Source: Todiramphus chloris collaris (Eukaryota > Chordata > Aves > Coraciiformes > Alcedinidae). From it: a DNA stretch of 64,000 nt. Positions within the stretch are counted from its first letter, which is position 1, and every line of letters starts with the position of its first letter. Position numbers and translations under genes: made by a program. The notes beneath the pieces were generated by a model. It searched no databases, had not been told where the DNA came from, and saw only the letters and a list, made by a program, of their open reading frames with translations. Positions 36,901 to 49,012 of this stretch are shown here, piece by piece. The stretch is taken from the NCBI GenBank assembly GCA_025345505.1, contig JANVCC010000048.1, positions 4,012,640 to 4,076,639 of the forward strand. Direction: 5' to 3'.

Positions 36901-37824
36901 TATAGTCTCAGCTTTTCTAGTTTAAATTTTTCTTGCTTAAAAATTTTTTTTTATGGTAAGCTATAGGTTTGCTTGATGATTATCTCTCTATTAATATCTG
37001 GTTTTCTGACATTCTCATGAGATAGTCTTTTCCTATAGTCTAGCCCCAGCTGTATCTTCATATGCTAGTTTCAATATTTGTTCTGCTTTCTGAATGCTTG
37101 AGATATTTAAATGCCAATACAATTCATTTACCTATGGTCTCAAATATTCTGAATTTGGTCACCTCTGACCATATTGAAGAAGGCCTATTTGATACAACTT
37201 AAAAAAAAAAAAAAGATATAAACATGCTCTTCCTAGTCAGGAAGAAGCAGAAGGAATGTTTTCTATGTGTTTCATTGACAGAGTTCTCCCAAACTGATTG
37301 CTTGATTACATCTGTGATGTAGTTGCACTGCTAATAGGCTGCTAAGACTCTATTCTAAGCCACTGTTCTACCCAGGATAGAATCTTTCAATTATTGCATC
37401 ATGCCAAATAAATGAATATTGGACAGATACCACATTCCCCTATGTCATTTTACCTATATTCTAACTGCATTCAGACTCTATTCCTTCAGCTTGTTTTCTC
37501 TCAGTTCCCTTTGATTTGCCCACATCCTCCTGATGCTGAAGTATCCAAAAGAGAGGAGAGGAAAACGATTGCAGAAGCAAGATAAACTTGGAATGTAGGA
37601 AGCTGCGGTTGAATTATTTTATGTGTAAGCTGAGTTAGAAACTGCAAGCACAGTACAGAAAGAATATATTCAGATTTTGGCTTGCAAGAAAAGGAAGCAA
37701 CTCATATGAAAAATGACCACAAAAGGAAATGGGTAGCTGAAGAACAGGAGGACGTAAGCCTGCCACCTGCCTCCTTTGGAACGAAGTAGCTGGTGTATGC
37801 ATGTTTTGCTTGGATTCGTTTCAG

Positions 37825-37910
37825 TCCAGCTTTCTAAACTTCTGCTTTCCTTAATCTTGGCTCCTTTCATGGTGGGATCTCCCCAAAGATCCATTATTAT
37901 TTTGTTTCAG
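37825..37910 (+). other. Candidate coding exon (86 nt)
   Basis: The interval is preceded by TTGGATTCGTTTCAG and followed by GTAAGTTAG after TTTCAG, a strong donor. Frame 3 is open for 28 codons, hydrophobic at first (QLSKLLLSLILAPFMVG) and ending at phase 0. The other two frames carry stops. No family was recognised. A chance pseudo-exon is the main alternative. Confidence 0.15.
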
Positions 37911-38540
37911 GTAAGTTAGTTTTTTTGTACTGCTGCATCAGCCAGAGCTGCACTCCTGTGAGCAAATGTTGCATAAATTATGAAGAGGGGAAAGGAGAAG
38001 GAGAAAGAAAAAAAAAATCCATTAGCAACACTTAGATTGTAAGTGTCTGATAACTGTTTTAATAATTGTACATTTGTCTTAAGGATCAAAGACTCTGAAG
38101 GCAAGTATGTGGATTTGCAGCTTGTTTTCATTGCTTCCTGTATCTGTAGGTGGAGGAACAAAAATAAACATAGATAACACCAAATGGAATGAGTGACTGG
38201 AAAGCAAAACTCCTTAGCCCCTTTGAGATATTTTATCCAGCTAGCAAAGTTTTGCTAGAGATATGCAGTAAAAGATAAAGAAGCAGTATTCTTTAATTAA
38301 CTAATATTTGTAATGTAAATGTTGATAAGTTAGTTAATGGACTGGGTTCCTTCCCTGCAAAGGGCTGCTGAAAAGGACAGCCTTTAGAGAAAAGGAGACC
38401 TTGCAGCATAAGATGCCTGCAGCTGCCCTTGTGACTTTGCTGGAGATACAGAGGACAGTTAACATGACAGCAGAGCTGGCTGAGGGAAGAATGAACAAGG
38501 AATGGTTTTATCTGGTGCTTCGCTCTACTGCTGCTGTCAG

Positions 38541-38805
38541 TCTTCCCATTGACTTACCCTAGTAGGAAATTCGTGGAAAATGGGAGAGGAAGGCAGAGGA
38601 AAATCTTCCTTGAGGTGTATGCATATAGCCTCTCACAGAGGGTGTGTCAGAATTTGAGCAGTGCAAAAAATATGTCAAGAATTGTATGTTCTGAGTGTAC
38701 AACAAGGTTCTTCAAATCAGAAAGGTCTGAACACTTAATGGTCCCCCAGCCATCGTTGAGGTCTTGGCTGGGAACCTTTCTAGCTGGGGAACCAGCTTAC
38801 CTGAG
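38541..38805 (+). other. Candidate coding exon (265 nt)
   Basis: An AG-free pyrimidine-rich acceptor (GCTTCGCTCTACTGCTGCTG then TCAG) precedes it and a strong donor (CTGAG then GTAAGG) ends it. One frame is open throughout, about 87 codons, and closes at the TAA inside the donor. The predicted peptide is basic, with KFVENGRGRQRKIF near its start and four cysteines (QRVCQNL, RIVCSECTTRFF). It begins at phase 1, so it does not join the candidate exon at 37825, which ends at phase 0. No homologue was recognised. Confidence 0.2.
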
Positions 38806-40829
38806 GTAAGGCTAAAGGCAAGATCCTGTTATAGCCGTGGCAGAAAACCAAACTAAAAAAGCAGCTAGGGCAGTGTGAATGAAGACTCCTGTATCTGTAG
38901 TCTGAGTTTGTATTTGGGGATCTTAAAAATATCTGAGTTGATTTCTGCTGCTGTGCTGTAGCAGAAGCTCCATATTAGATCAAAATGTACTTCTGCAGAT
39001 GCCTCATTCCAAGTATTAAAACAGAAAACCTAGGCTAACACTGCAACAGAAGAATGTTTGGGAAATATTAACTGGAACACCCATTACTGATTTTTCTAGG
39101 GTCAGATTTTCAGCCATCAGTTCTCTTCTTGCAGATAAAATTTCATGCGTGTAAATAATTATAAACACATTTTTCATATAAGCAGTCGTGATGTTTTAGC
39201 TCAAGCTTTAGAAGCTAAATACTAAAATTTACAACTGCAAATGAAAAGTGAAAGCTGGAAGTATGTTTTCTCTGGAAGTATGTTTTCTATACTTTCATGT
39301 CGACATTTTTTTGCAAAAAGTCAGACACTAGGACATTTACTCTAAGTAGTGACTAAAATTCTTACTATTTTCACAGCAACAAGGACAGGGAAGAATTAAA
39401 AGATTATTTTCTAACTAAAACCAGCAATTACTTGAATATAAGATCTAAGCTGGACAAAACCGAGAACATTTTCATGAAGAGATATTTTCTCCAAATAAAT
39501 TTATTTCTTTTTTTGTTTTCCCCCCAGACTTTTGTCTTGCAAGCTTACATCAAAAGATTCGTGCTAACTTTATTTCAGCATTCTCCCTTTCAAGCTTATT
39601 CCCAAGGACTCACCTATTCTTTCAGAATGATTAATCCAAGACTTTTCAGTGCCCCTTATACACAGAGGAACAACTACTGACATGTCTCTACTGTACGTAC
39701 AACTTTCTTACTAAGAGATGATTGTCTACCTCTTTTATATACATCCCGTGCCACCAGGGCATCATTCTTACGTGATGTCAAATGCACAAGCAAGGCAGCA
39801 ACAGTTATTTTGAATAGCTGATTGCTTAGTAAAGCAATCTGCTCTGTAACTGAGATAATGTAATAACTTTTTGCCCTGAGTTCAAGAGTCTCTGCCAAAG
39901 GTTGGCACCTTCAGCGAGTGATCTGAATAAGTTCACCATACTGAGTGCAGCAGCTCAGTAGCTCTTCTGTAACGTGGGTTACATTTCTCCTGTATGTTAT
40001 GCCCTAAAGACATAGCTCTTCTGCCATTCAGATGATTACAAAACCTCATGCTGCTTTGCCAGGGCAGCTGGCTATGGGTGCAAGGCTGTGCCACGTGAAG
40101 GACTAAGCTGCTCTTGCTTTCCAGCCTCACCTTGCTGCTTTGTCTAGGACTTTTCTTTGACCTTTGGTTAGTTGCTTTTACCCAATGACAACGACCACTT
40201 CTCTTCCTCTTCAGCCCTCACCTGCCATTTCTTGAGTTCACAAATGACTACTCCAGCCCTGGAAAAACCCAAAGTGGCTGCTGAGTTTCAAATCAAGCCT
40301 TCACAACTAGCTGGCAATTAGCAATAACCTGCCTGTCCTTGTCTGTATAAAGACAATGAAGAGCTAGCACTTCTTCTGCTTGATTATGATTGCTAAGAAA
40401 GGCTGGCTAACAAGTGTTCGAGCTGTTTCTTCCTTCTCCCTCACCCAGCTGGCTCTATAATCATCAGGCCTTTCCACTCAGCCTGTAAAACAACAGTTGG
40501 ATTAAGAGCAGAGGTTGAAAAATGCCAGTTGCTTCCATAACCATATGGTTACCACATTCATTGGGTAGCTGTGAAGGGCTATGATGTTGCCACACATCTG
40601 TAATTTTTCCGTTATAATGTGGACAAGCCCAGGTACAAATTTAAGCGTGTTTGCATGTTTCCTCTGCCTCAGGTCACACTGTGCAGCAGGAAAACACAGA
40701 TGTATTCCTGCTTGTAAAACAGTGTTGAGTGCCTGCAGAAAGGAGATGAGAGTAATCTAAGAAAAGACTCTGATATTCTGGGTTTATAAGTAGCCATCAC
40801 AGAAATTTTCCTTTATACTGTCTGTTTAC
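38806..40829. other. Unique noncoding sequence
   Basis: I see no gene. A 17-bp perfect tandem duplication is at 39255-39288 (listed). Short open frames on both strands at 39432-39898 show no domain. Confidence 0.6.
39255..39288 (+). repeat. 17-bp perfect tandem duplication
   Basis: The unit CTGGAAGTATGTTTTCT occurs twice with no gap (39255-39271 and 39272-39288). The lack of any mismatch suggests that it is recent. Confidence 0.95.
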
Positions 40830-41078
40830 ATCATAGGATCGTAGAATCATAGAATGTTAGGGGTTGGAAGGGACCTAGAAAGATCATCTAGTCTAACCCC
40901 CCTGCCAGAGCAGGATCACCTAGATCAAGACACACAGGAACGTGTCCAGGTGGGTTTTGAACACCTCCAGAGAAGGAGACTCCACAACCCACCTGGACAG
41001 CCCATTCCAGTGCTCCGTCACACTCACTGTGAAAAAGTTTTTCCTTATGTTTACCCTAAACCTCTTGTGTTCCAAAAT
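40830..41078 (-). mobile_element. Avian CR1 3' end, 5'-truncated
   Basis: On the plus strand the copy opens with octamer-type repeats (ATCATAGGATCGTAGAATCAT, AGAATGTTAGGGGTTGG) and continues GGAAGGGACCTAGAAAGATC and ATCTAGTCTAACCCCCC. On the minus strand the end of ORF2 is readable as NIRKNFFTVSVTEHWNGL and ESPSLEVFKTHLDTFL, the conserved CR1 C-terminus. The copy is truncated near 41078, where the conserved reading stops. Confidence 0.93.
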
Positions 41079-41181
41079 GTCTAAGTAATGCTTAGTATAG
41101 TATATACAGTAAGAAAAACCATGCATAAAATGAGGCCTGAAATGAAAGGTCTCCTCCACCTCACTCCCCTATGGATACTTA

Positions 41182-41592
41182 CAGAATCATAGAATCATTA
41201 AGGTTGGAAATAACCTTCAAGATCAAGTCCAATCATCTTCTAAATATTATCAGGACCACTAAACCATGTCCTGAAGTGCCACATCTAGACAGTTTTTGAA
41301 CCCCTCCAGGGATGGTGATTCCACCCCCTCCCTGGGCAGCCTGATCCAAATCCTCACCATTCTCTCAGTAAAAAAATGTTTCCTAATATTCAACTTAAAC
41401 TTCCCCTGGTGCAACTTAAGCTCCTTTTTTCTTATCCTATCACTAGTCACCTGGGAGAAGAAACCAACACTCACCTCACCACAACCTCCCTTCAGGGAGC
41501 TGTAGAGAGCAATAAAGTCTCTTCTCAGCCTCCTCTCCTCCAGACTAAACAACCCTAGGTCCTTCAGGTGTTACTCCTGCTCCTTGCCTCTT
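41182..41592 (-). mobile_element. Avian CR1, different subfamily, 5'-truncated
   Basis: It starts on the plus strand with AGAATCATAGAATCATTAAG and GGTTGGAAATAACC and covers more of ORF2 than its neighbour. The minus-strand frame of 97 codons contains [42 protein letters not shown] and [13 protein letters not shown]. It differs from the copy at 40830 in its ORF2 3' words and 3' UTR, pointing to another CR1 subfamily. The two lie in the same orientation about 100 bases apart and are separate insertions. Confidence 0.93.
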
Positions 41593-42562
41593 GTTGACAC
41601 TAATGCTTGTGTGGTGACAAGGCTGAGTTGGATCAACTCACTGAGCCAAGAGACAAATAACCCTGCAAACAAAAGTTAGCTTTTGGGATAGTGACGTGTT
41701 CATGCTGATGAGCTCATGGGATGGTGCAGGAGTACCTGGGAGAAGGAGCCATACCCTGGCCTTTCATGCTGGACAGGAGAAACTGGTAATCAGACATGAG
41801 AAGCATGGACTCTACTGAAAGATGCAGTATTTTGTAAGTCACCTTCTGTATTCAGTGACATTGCAGTTGCCAATCAGTTATCCTGTAGCTGACACATTTC
41901 AGAATAGGTGTTTTTCAGAAGATGATATTTATCCATATATGGGCATTCAAAGCTAGTGCAATTAGCAAACAAAAAGTTTTCTTGGCTTGAACAGGAGCAG
42001 TAAACTGAATGTAGTACTTCTTTTTCTATTTAGAAAGTATCTACTTTGCAGTAGAAAACTATATAATTGTTGTGACCAAACCATTCATACCACATGTGAA
42101 GGGAAGAAAAACTACTTGCCTATCCCTCAGCCTCAACTAAGCACTTGAGGTTTTGGCAAAGTCAGTGGTTAGCTGGAAGCATAGAGATACATATGCAGAG
42201 ATTCTCATGCTGATCTGTGCAGCATACGTGGTTTGAGAGATTTCAGGGGAAAAAAAAAAGTTTTAAAATTCCTTCTGGTTAAACATGACTAACAATGAGG
42301 TAATGGTGGCTCAGAAACACGTTGTAGTTTAGGTTGCACTCTAGAGACTGTGGTTAGCTTCCCAGGCTCTGCAATTGGGCCAAGAAAAGTAATTACAGTG
42401 ATTAATAATAATGTTTGATTTGCCAGTCACACAGCCCATTCCTCAGAGCTGGTTGGTCTGGAGGAGGGGGAGGTAAATTGTAGGAAGGAAATTAGAGCAA
42501 CAAAATACGGTTCTTGCGATGCATGATCCAAATGCTGCTGGAGCCAGCTCAGCCTGGCATCA

Positions 42563-42745
42563 GCTATTTTTATACAGCTGTATAGCATGGCTATGGTTTT
42601 GTGCTGTACAGCAGGAGTTACGTTATGGATCTGTATATTACAGCTACGGATGTGTGCAGTACCGTATGGGCTAATTCACATACTGCACGCTACAGCTGTG
42701 GTATTATGTTGTACAGAACAGGCTGCTTCGTGTAGCTGAACACCA
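42563..42745. repeat. Degenerate TACAGC(T/A)-type repeat with 14-bp palindrome
   Basis: The word TACAGC or TACAGA recurs at about 42573, 42606, 42641, 42692 and 42713, with related TATGG and TGTGG words between, at spacings of roughly 34, 35 and then irregular steps. The first copy sits in the perfect palindrome TATACAGCTGTATA (42571-42584). This may be a decayed minisatellite or a cluster of E-box-like sites. Confidence 0.45.
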
Positions 42746-43143
42746 CACAAATGATGCTGTGCTTAGTACTCGAGCTGTTTTGTAGGTCTGGACACTACAG
42801 TAAGGATAACATTGTGAATTTCTGAGGCTGAATAGCTATGAGGACCTCACCTTTCTGATGGGAATTTACGGTGAATGCAGCAGTAGCCAGAGGTGTGGAG
42901 CAGGGCTCCAAGAGGGAGCTTTGGATGTGGTGATAATCGTAAAACGTTAGTAGCATCCCGTGGTGTCCCTCCTGCCCTTGCCTTTGGGTGTGACTGTGGG
43001 GAAAGAGGGGTGGGCAGGAGGAGGCAGTGGTGCCGCTGGGGTCTGCCACAGCACAGTCAGGGGGAAAAAGGCAAAGAATGATCCCTTGGCAAAGTTGGGC
43101 TTCCTGATTACTGGAGTCCTTGGTGGCACCACAGTGAACAGGA

Positions 43144-43157
43144 GTTGCCATGGAAAC
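43144..43157. promoter_or_regulatory. RFX-type X-box (GTTGCCATGGAAAC)
   Basis: The 14 bases match the palindromic RFX consensus GTTGCCATGGCAAC with a single C-to-A change in the second half site. RFX factors bind such sites in promoters of ciliary and other genes. It lies at the edge of a GC-richer patch (42890-43160), but no transcription start is evident nearby. Confidence 0.5.
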
Positions 43158-46100
43158 GATTGCAAAAGATTAAGCATATCAAAGAAACCTGATTGTGAGA
43201 GAATGGGTGGAAATAAGAGAATTAAATTAATGTAGAAACTATGTTTTTGTTTCATTCCACAAGTCATGGTAGAAACCTTTACATTCACAAACAACCAATT
43301 AAGAGAGAAGTTATAGCGAAATCTGGAAGCCCTGTTTCAGAGGAGCGTGACTGCTCTGTAATTAAAGCAAAATAAATAGTGTTTTATTATCCAAAATGAA
43401 AATCCAGTGGCGCAGACTCTGCTATTCTTCACTTTCCCACTGTAGAATCTGCTGAGGTTTTTTTGACATTTTGAGGCAGACAGGCCACAGTGACCCCCAG
43501 GGATGTACTCACAGGTGCTGTGGCTTCCAGCCATGGAGTGGCCAAATGAGTTTCAGATATCTGAGAGAGGAAGGGAACACTTAACTCCTCATTCTCTTTG
43601 TCACATGCTGGCCAGGCTCCTAGACCAGCTAAGCTGTGCTCATTTGCAAGTTATGAGAACAGAATGGCAAAGGTCAGCGGCTTATTCTGCCTCTGCTGGG
43701 CACTGCCTACGCCAGTCCTGGCATAAAGCAAAGAAGCTGTTTTATAGAGATGAGAAATAACTAGCAAAGCTGTCTTAGGCAACTGGGAAGAAGGTGGCCG
43801 TGGAGTTCATGGACACTCCTTCCACTCCTAGTAATGCCTCAGGGCCTTGGCATCTGGACCCTACAAAGAAGACTAAAGCCAAATAACCAGTTAAATGCTT
43901 TTATGCAGTGCCACAAAACCAGAGGACTGGAGAATCCAACCGACTGACTCCTGTCCTTCCATGAGCATTTTGATGTGCCATCATCAGCAAGGGATTCACC
44001 TCTTAAAGACAGATTTCTGGACTAGGATGAAATTAATGACACTGATTTCACCCTGCTGCTATGGGAACATTTCTGAGACAAATGGAGATTACTCTTCATC
44101 AGTGCAAATACTAAACTCAGCATCGAGAAAAAAGCACTGAAATCTTTTGCAATAACATAAGACACCCCAAGAATGACAGAGTGTGTGCAGGGGTCCTTTC
44201 TTGTTTTGGAATAGATGCCTTGGACAGGCGGTGTCATTAGGGCTGTCTTGCTCAGCTCAAAGTCTCTGAAATAATGACACAGGAATATCTAAAGAACACA
44301 GCTCCTTCATCTTCTCCTTGGACTGAATTTTATCCATGCATCAGTATGGCTGGGCAAAGCCAGGGAGCTGAAGTTTTGTCTGCTAGGTCTTCATTCACTT
44401 TAAGCACCTGTCCACTGACTAGTCACAATCCAGCCTGATGTAAATAGAGTTCCAATTGCTCAGACAGTTGGTACTTTTAAATGAAGATGTCTAGGGAGAT
44501 AACAGTACCATTCTGTTGTCTTGCCATCAATCAGGAAATACAGAGCATTTTTTTTTAATTGAACCTATGTGATGACCAATGCCTGCCTTTTCCATTTGCT
44601 TAAGGCATTGCCTGAAGTGACAGAAACTCACATCAGAGAAGAAAAACACAGTCCTTACTGATTAATTTTTATTACTGAACCCCAAAACTTTCATCCAGAC
44701 AGTGTTCTGCACTGCACTAACCTCCATGTCTTCATGAAAAAATGCCTAAGTCACTGGCATGAAGTATTTATGGTATAGATAGCACAGCAGCAGGGGGTGG
44801 GTGATTAAACTTCACAAGTGTGTCTTCATATGACAAAAGAGTTTTGGCTGTTCCACTTCAGCTCCAAAAGGCTGCCTGTTGAAGATGGTTTTAACACCGC
44901 AGCTGGCTTCTTTTAATTTACAACTGTCACATAAAAACTGTATCACTGGTCAATATTTATCTTGATTTTGCAAGATGCCAGACCTGGTTACCTCGTGGTG
45001 CTTTCCCCAAGATACCTCTGAGACCCCTTTGGAAACTCGAGTTGGTTCAGATGATTGTTTTAGATGCTGTGCGTAGAAGTGCCCTGATACTGGGGTAATG
45101 AATATGGAATAAAACCTCAGATAAAAAAAAAACCAAACAAGTACACCAGCAGACACAAACAGCTGTACTGGTTTCCTGTTTGCATCTGGCTTTTGGTCAG
45201 ATGCTGAGATAGCTCTCTGAAGTCCTGCATGGCTGGAGTCCTGCTCTGCTGTGACTGCCTCAGCCTCATGGTAATGATTTTGCAGCTATATTAAAAGCCA
45301 GCTGAGATATCCGTGATCATATTTTGGTTTTGGGGGCAGCCAGGCAGGGTGGAGCTCTCATGGACTCATCTCCTGTGTTCAACCAGAAGAAACAAGATGT
45401 TTCCAAGGGTTTGGCATCCAATTCAGCTTTCCTCTCAGGCTTTGTCAGAAGGGGCTCAGTGTTTAGTTTGTTGTTGCGGTGGGTTTATGTGCTGGCACTG
45501 ATCAGTAACATGACATGTAGTGTTTGTCACTGCTGCACGTGGATTCTGAGTCTTGTATGGATCAGGGAATAAATGAAGTACAATAAAATACAATAAAATG
45601 CATGTTTTCTTGTTCATGCTAGCAGACAAGGGAAATGCAGGAAAAAAGATGAGAAAACACTTTCAGCTCTTGTAATTACTTAAGTTTATAACTCAATACG
45701 AATCTCTGTTAAGAATATACAGTACTGCAGTTTCTTCTTTCTTCTGCCTTTCCCACACTGTTGTGCTGTACACTTTATTATTGCTGTCACAATCTGCTCT
45801 CTGTCCAGTATGATTGCTATCCCCAAAGGTTTATGCTACATAGCAAACATCCTGTAATAGTGACCTACTCTAATAACAGGAAATTTATTTTTAAACTGCA
45901 TAATGCCTGCTCCATATTAATCTGTTTCTTTACCAAAAAAAACCCCAAAACAAAACAAAAAGTTTGACATGAAAATCTACTAATATTGCCCAGTGCTTGA
46001 TTGGTTTCTACAAAATTTCATATCTTCTGGAGTCCACAGTGTTCACTAATTCGAGATAACAACCAGACATTTTTCTCTTGCCCCTTCTGGTCAATAAATG

Positions 46101-47068
46101 TTAAATAATAAATATCAGCAAACAATTTCAATTCAGTCACACATCAAAGGTCAATGTTCATCAGTCACAGTCTTTTTGGAAACAACTTCAATTCTCCTCA
46201 TTTCAACCAGTAGCTGCAGAAAAAATGTTAACCCTTGATGTATGTAGGTTGTGGTCTAAAATGGCTTGTGACTCTCACCATACTGGCATTTCAGAATGGG
46301 TTAATTTTTTTCTAGCTGCATGCCTCTTTCCTCCTTCTTTACCTAGCCTTGCCTTTTCCATATCGCTTTGGGGTCAGTGACACTGTATCCAATGGGTGAT
46401 AAGAGATTAGTGTTGATTTTTCTATCTGGAAGTGATTTTCTTGGGAAGCAAGGAAACCCATCATGTCAGATGCTTCTTCAAAGGGCTCAGTAAGTTTGCA
46501 TTCATGACATCTGCTGGAATATCTGATGAAGAGGTGCAAGCCTTTTGGGTTTGCTACCACAAAGAACTAATACATCTTAGACCATATTTTAATACCCTTA
46601 AGCTTGAAGGGTCACATTATCAAATCTCTGTTCTATCAGAGTATTTTCAATTGTATTTTTTTTTTTATTCCCTTTAAACATGATTTTACAGTCCTTCTTC
46701 CAGATTCATTTTACATTCTGTATTGCCTGCCTCAAGGATATCGTATGCATCTCTATCTTAATGAGGTTGAGTTCTGTATCTACTACCAGGCTATTTTCTC
46801 CCTGATAAATCATCATGTCTGCTTCTGTCAATGCATCTAAAGCAATGCACAGATGAGAGCACCAGCTGATTTCCACTAGACTGTCCAGTATCACAGTACT
46901 CTCTACTGCATAACTAGCCCCTAGTCCTTCCTTCATCACCACTCTGACACCGATCGCCTTTATGCCTCATGGGTTTCCCTTTTAGATATTTAGTGGGGCC
47001 TCATACACTCACACCAGTTTGCAGGAAAAAAAAGATCTTTGCTCTGTGTCTTAGGACCTCTGAGAATT

Positions 47069-47089
47069 AAAAAAAAAAAAAAAAAAAAA
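47069..47089 (+). repeat. A21 homopolymer
   Basis: There is an uninterrupted run of 21 A residues followed by CCAAACAAAA. No retroposon body is evident upstream. Confidence 0.95.
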
Positions 47090-47822
47090 CCAAACAAAAT
47101 TTAGCAAAACTTCAACATAGTTTTCCTTCCCAGCTTGGCTAGTCCTTCTTCAGATAGAATGCTCACAAAGCTGTCATTGATTCTGACAGGAAGGATGTGC
47201 TTAACTCTTCACATTGGTGCTTTCCCATGTTAGCATTTGACTTGGACAACATTTAATAAAAAGGCTAACTTGTCATGTCTTACTACTAGAACTGAGACAG
47301 TGTAAAGCTATTAATTTTTGTATCCGGAGCCAAAATATACTGTGGATGAGCACATTGCTACCAGTTATATTTCCTAAAATGTGAATACTGTCCAGTGCCT
47401 GATGAGCCACTGGACTCTTTTTAAGGGTTTTGAGTCCTTAAAACAGTTATGAGATGTACGGTTGTTTGCGCTTCCAAATCTCTAGATGGTTAGAGACTTA
47501 TTTGACTTGTGCCTAATTAAACTTCTAGACAGATGACAAACGTCTCTTCCAATTCTTTGACGTATTTGTTTTTGAAATGCTAGTTGCATTTATGGAATCC
47601 CTGTTGGGAAGTGGATATGGATCAAGCTGCTCTGCCTGCGTAATGATGAGCTGCAGCCTGTCCCTCCATGCTGTCATGGTGACAACTGGAAACCAGTGCA
47701 CCAAACCCTTCACACTCCCATGGGCACAAGTGGCATTGCTAGGCAAACTGATCTTTACGTAAGCTTGTGTCATCATTTTTCTCTTTTCCTTCTCTCTGGC
47801 TAGGCCCCATTAAAAGTGTGTT

Positions 47823-47878
47823 AAAAATAAAATAAAATAAAATAAAATAAAATAAAATAAAATAAAATCCTCAGTCTG
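47823..47878 (+). repeat. (AAAAT)n pentanucleotide microsatellite
   Basis: About eleven consecutive AAAAT/AAATA units are visible with essentially no interruption. A long pure array of this kind is usually polymorphic. Confidence 0.97.
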
Positions 47879-48936
47879 TTCCCTGAATGCATGGCTAATT
47901 TCTTTAGTGTAATTTGCCTTCCATTTTACTTCTGTTTGGTGTTTCAATCATGTTACTGAATGCAATAGAAATAAAAAGTATATCAGAACACTTTGGATTT
48001 TTATTCATGTCAGCATAGCTCTTGCTCACCCAAAAGGAGAACTTTGTATACATGAGGATCTGCAAACAACAACAAAAAAAATGAACAAAATGTAAAATTT
48101 CACAAACTTCTGTAAACAGTTAGGAACTGTACAAGTCCTGCCACGTGGACTGCTGTAGCAACATTCTATTCAATTTCCTTAGAATTATTTTCCATATAAT
48201 CAAACCCTTTTGAATATTTTGTCTAAAAAAAAAAGAATTGCACCAGTTAAACACACTTCTGCAATAAAAAAGCCACTGGTTGACTTGTAGAGAAAGGCCT
48301 CTCCTGCTGGAATGACCACAATATTTATGTAAAAGTAAAGACTGCACCTGTTATGATCACTAGTTTACACCATTTTTATATAACACAGCAATTTTCCTCT
48401 CAGATCTAGTTCCAGCATTCAAAGTCTTTACAAAAAACATCTGAATACTGGAGTCAGAAGTAATGGGGCAGATCTTCCCCCTTTCTGGCATGAGAGCGTT
48501 TCTGCATTTTTACATTGAGCAAGCCAAAGCTTGTAAAAATTAATTTATGAACTTGGATGGGAGTCTGTGCTTGAAAAGAAAACAGTGTGATTATGGACAA
48601 TAATGAGGTTTCATTGAAAATGTGCAGTGAATGAATGGAAAATAAAAATTGAAAGAGAACTTTCCTTGGCAATTGCATTTCCAAAACTGTTCTGACCTTT
48701 AATTGGTACATCCAGCATCTTTGTCTAGGCCTATGTCTGGGGTATATTTTGCTAACAAGGATGACCTAGTATTAGAAGCAACTATGCTTATAACTGTCTC
48801 TTGACCACTAGTTTGCCCACAGAAAAAAAAATATCAGGGAAATATATCTGAGAAAGAACTATGGACACCAAAGGAAAATAACATAATAAAGAAGAACAGC
48901 AATAAAGGGGTAGAGGAAATTAAGGCAACAGCACTC

Positions 48937-49012
48937 AGGATCATAGATGAATTTGGCTTGGAAGGGAGCTCTGGAGGTTATCTGACCCACCTTCCCACTC
49001 AAAGTAGATCAT
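48937..49012 (-). mobile_element. CR1 3'-end fragment
   Basis: The plus strand reads GGATCATAGATGAATTTGGC, TTGGAAGGGAGCTCTGG and TTATCTGACCCACC, the reverse complement of a diverged CR1 tail (octamer, GGTTGGAAGGGAC, ATCTAGTCCAACC). It is short and without ORF2. Confidence 0.75.

Larger units (their letters stand above)
29625..37824. other. Unique AT-rich noncoding sequence
   Basis: I see no gene. Open frames on opposite strands at 30458-30862 (134 and 90 codons) overlap and have no domain; the minus-strand one covers a pyrimidine-rich tract. A perfect 12-base inverted repeat is at 33918-33950 and a tandem/palindromic CAGCTG cluster at 33847-33868 (both listed). A-run plus CCC(C) tracts occur at 31913-31928 and 32708-32720, and an A run at 37201-37214. 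Confidence 0.6.
41593..48936. other. Noncoding, with palindromic repeats and two simple repeats
   Basis: No gene was recognised. Listed items are the TACAGCTG-type repeats (42563-42745), an RFX X-box match (43144-43157), a 21-base A run (47069-47089) and an (AAAAT)n microsatellite (47823-47878). Open frames on both strands of 42795-43294 (118, 115 and 91 codons) overlap in a GC-richer patch and read no known domain. A direct repeat ACAATAAAAT lies at about 45581-45600. Confidence 0.6.

Noticed and set aside
41259..41552. 97-codon minus-strand frame with protein-like words
   Set aside because: It is the CR1 ORF2 C-terminus within the element at 41182-41592.
42795..43294. Overlapping 118-, 115- and 91-codon frames on both strands
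   Set aside because: Opposite-strand frames over the same GC-richer bases, with no domain and no splice context; composition explains the lack of stops.
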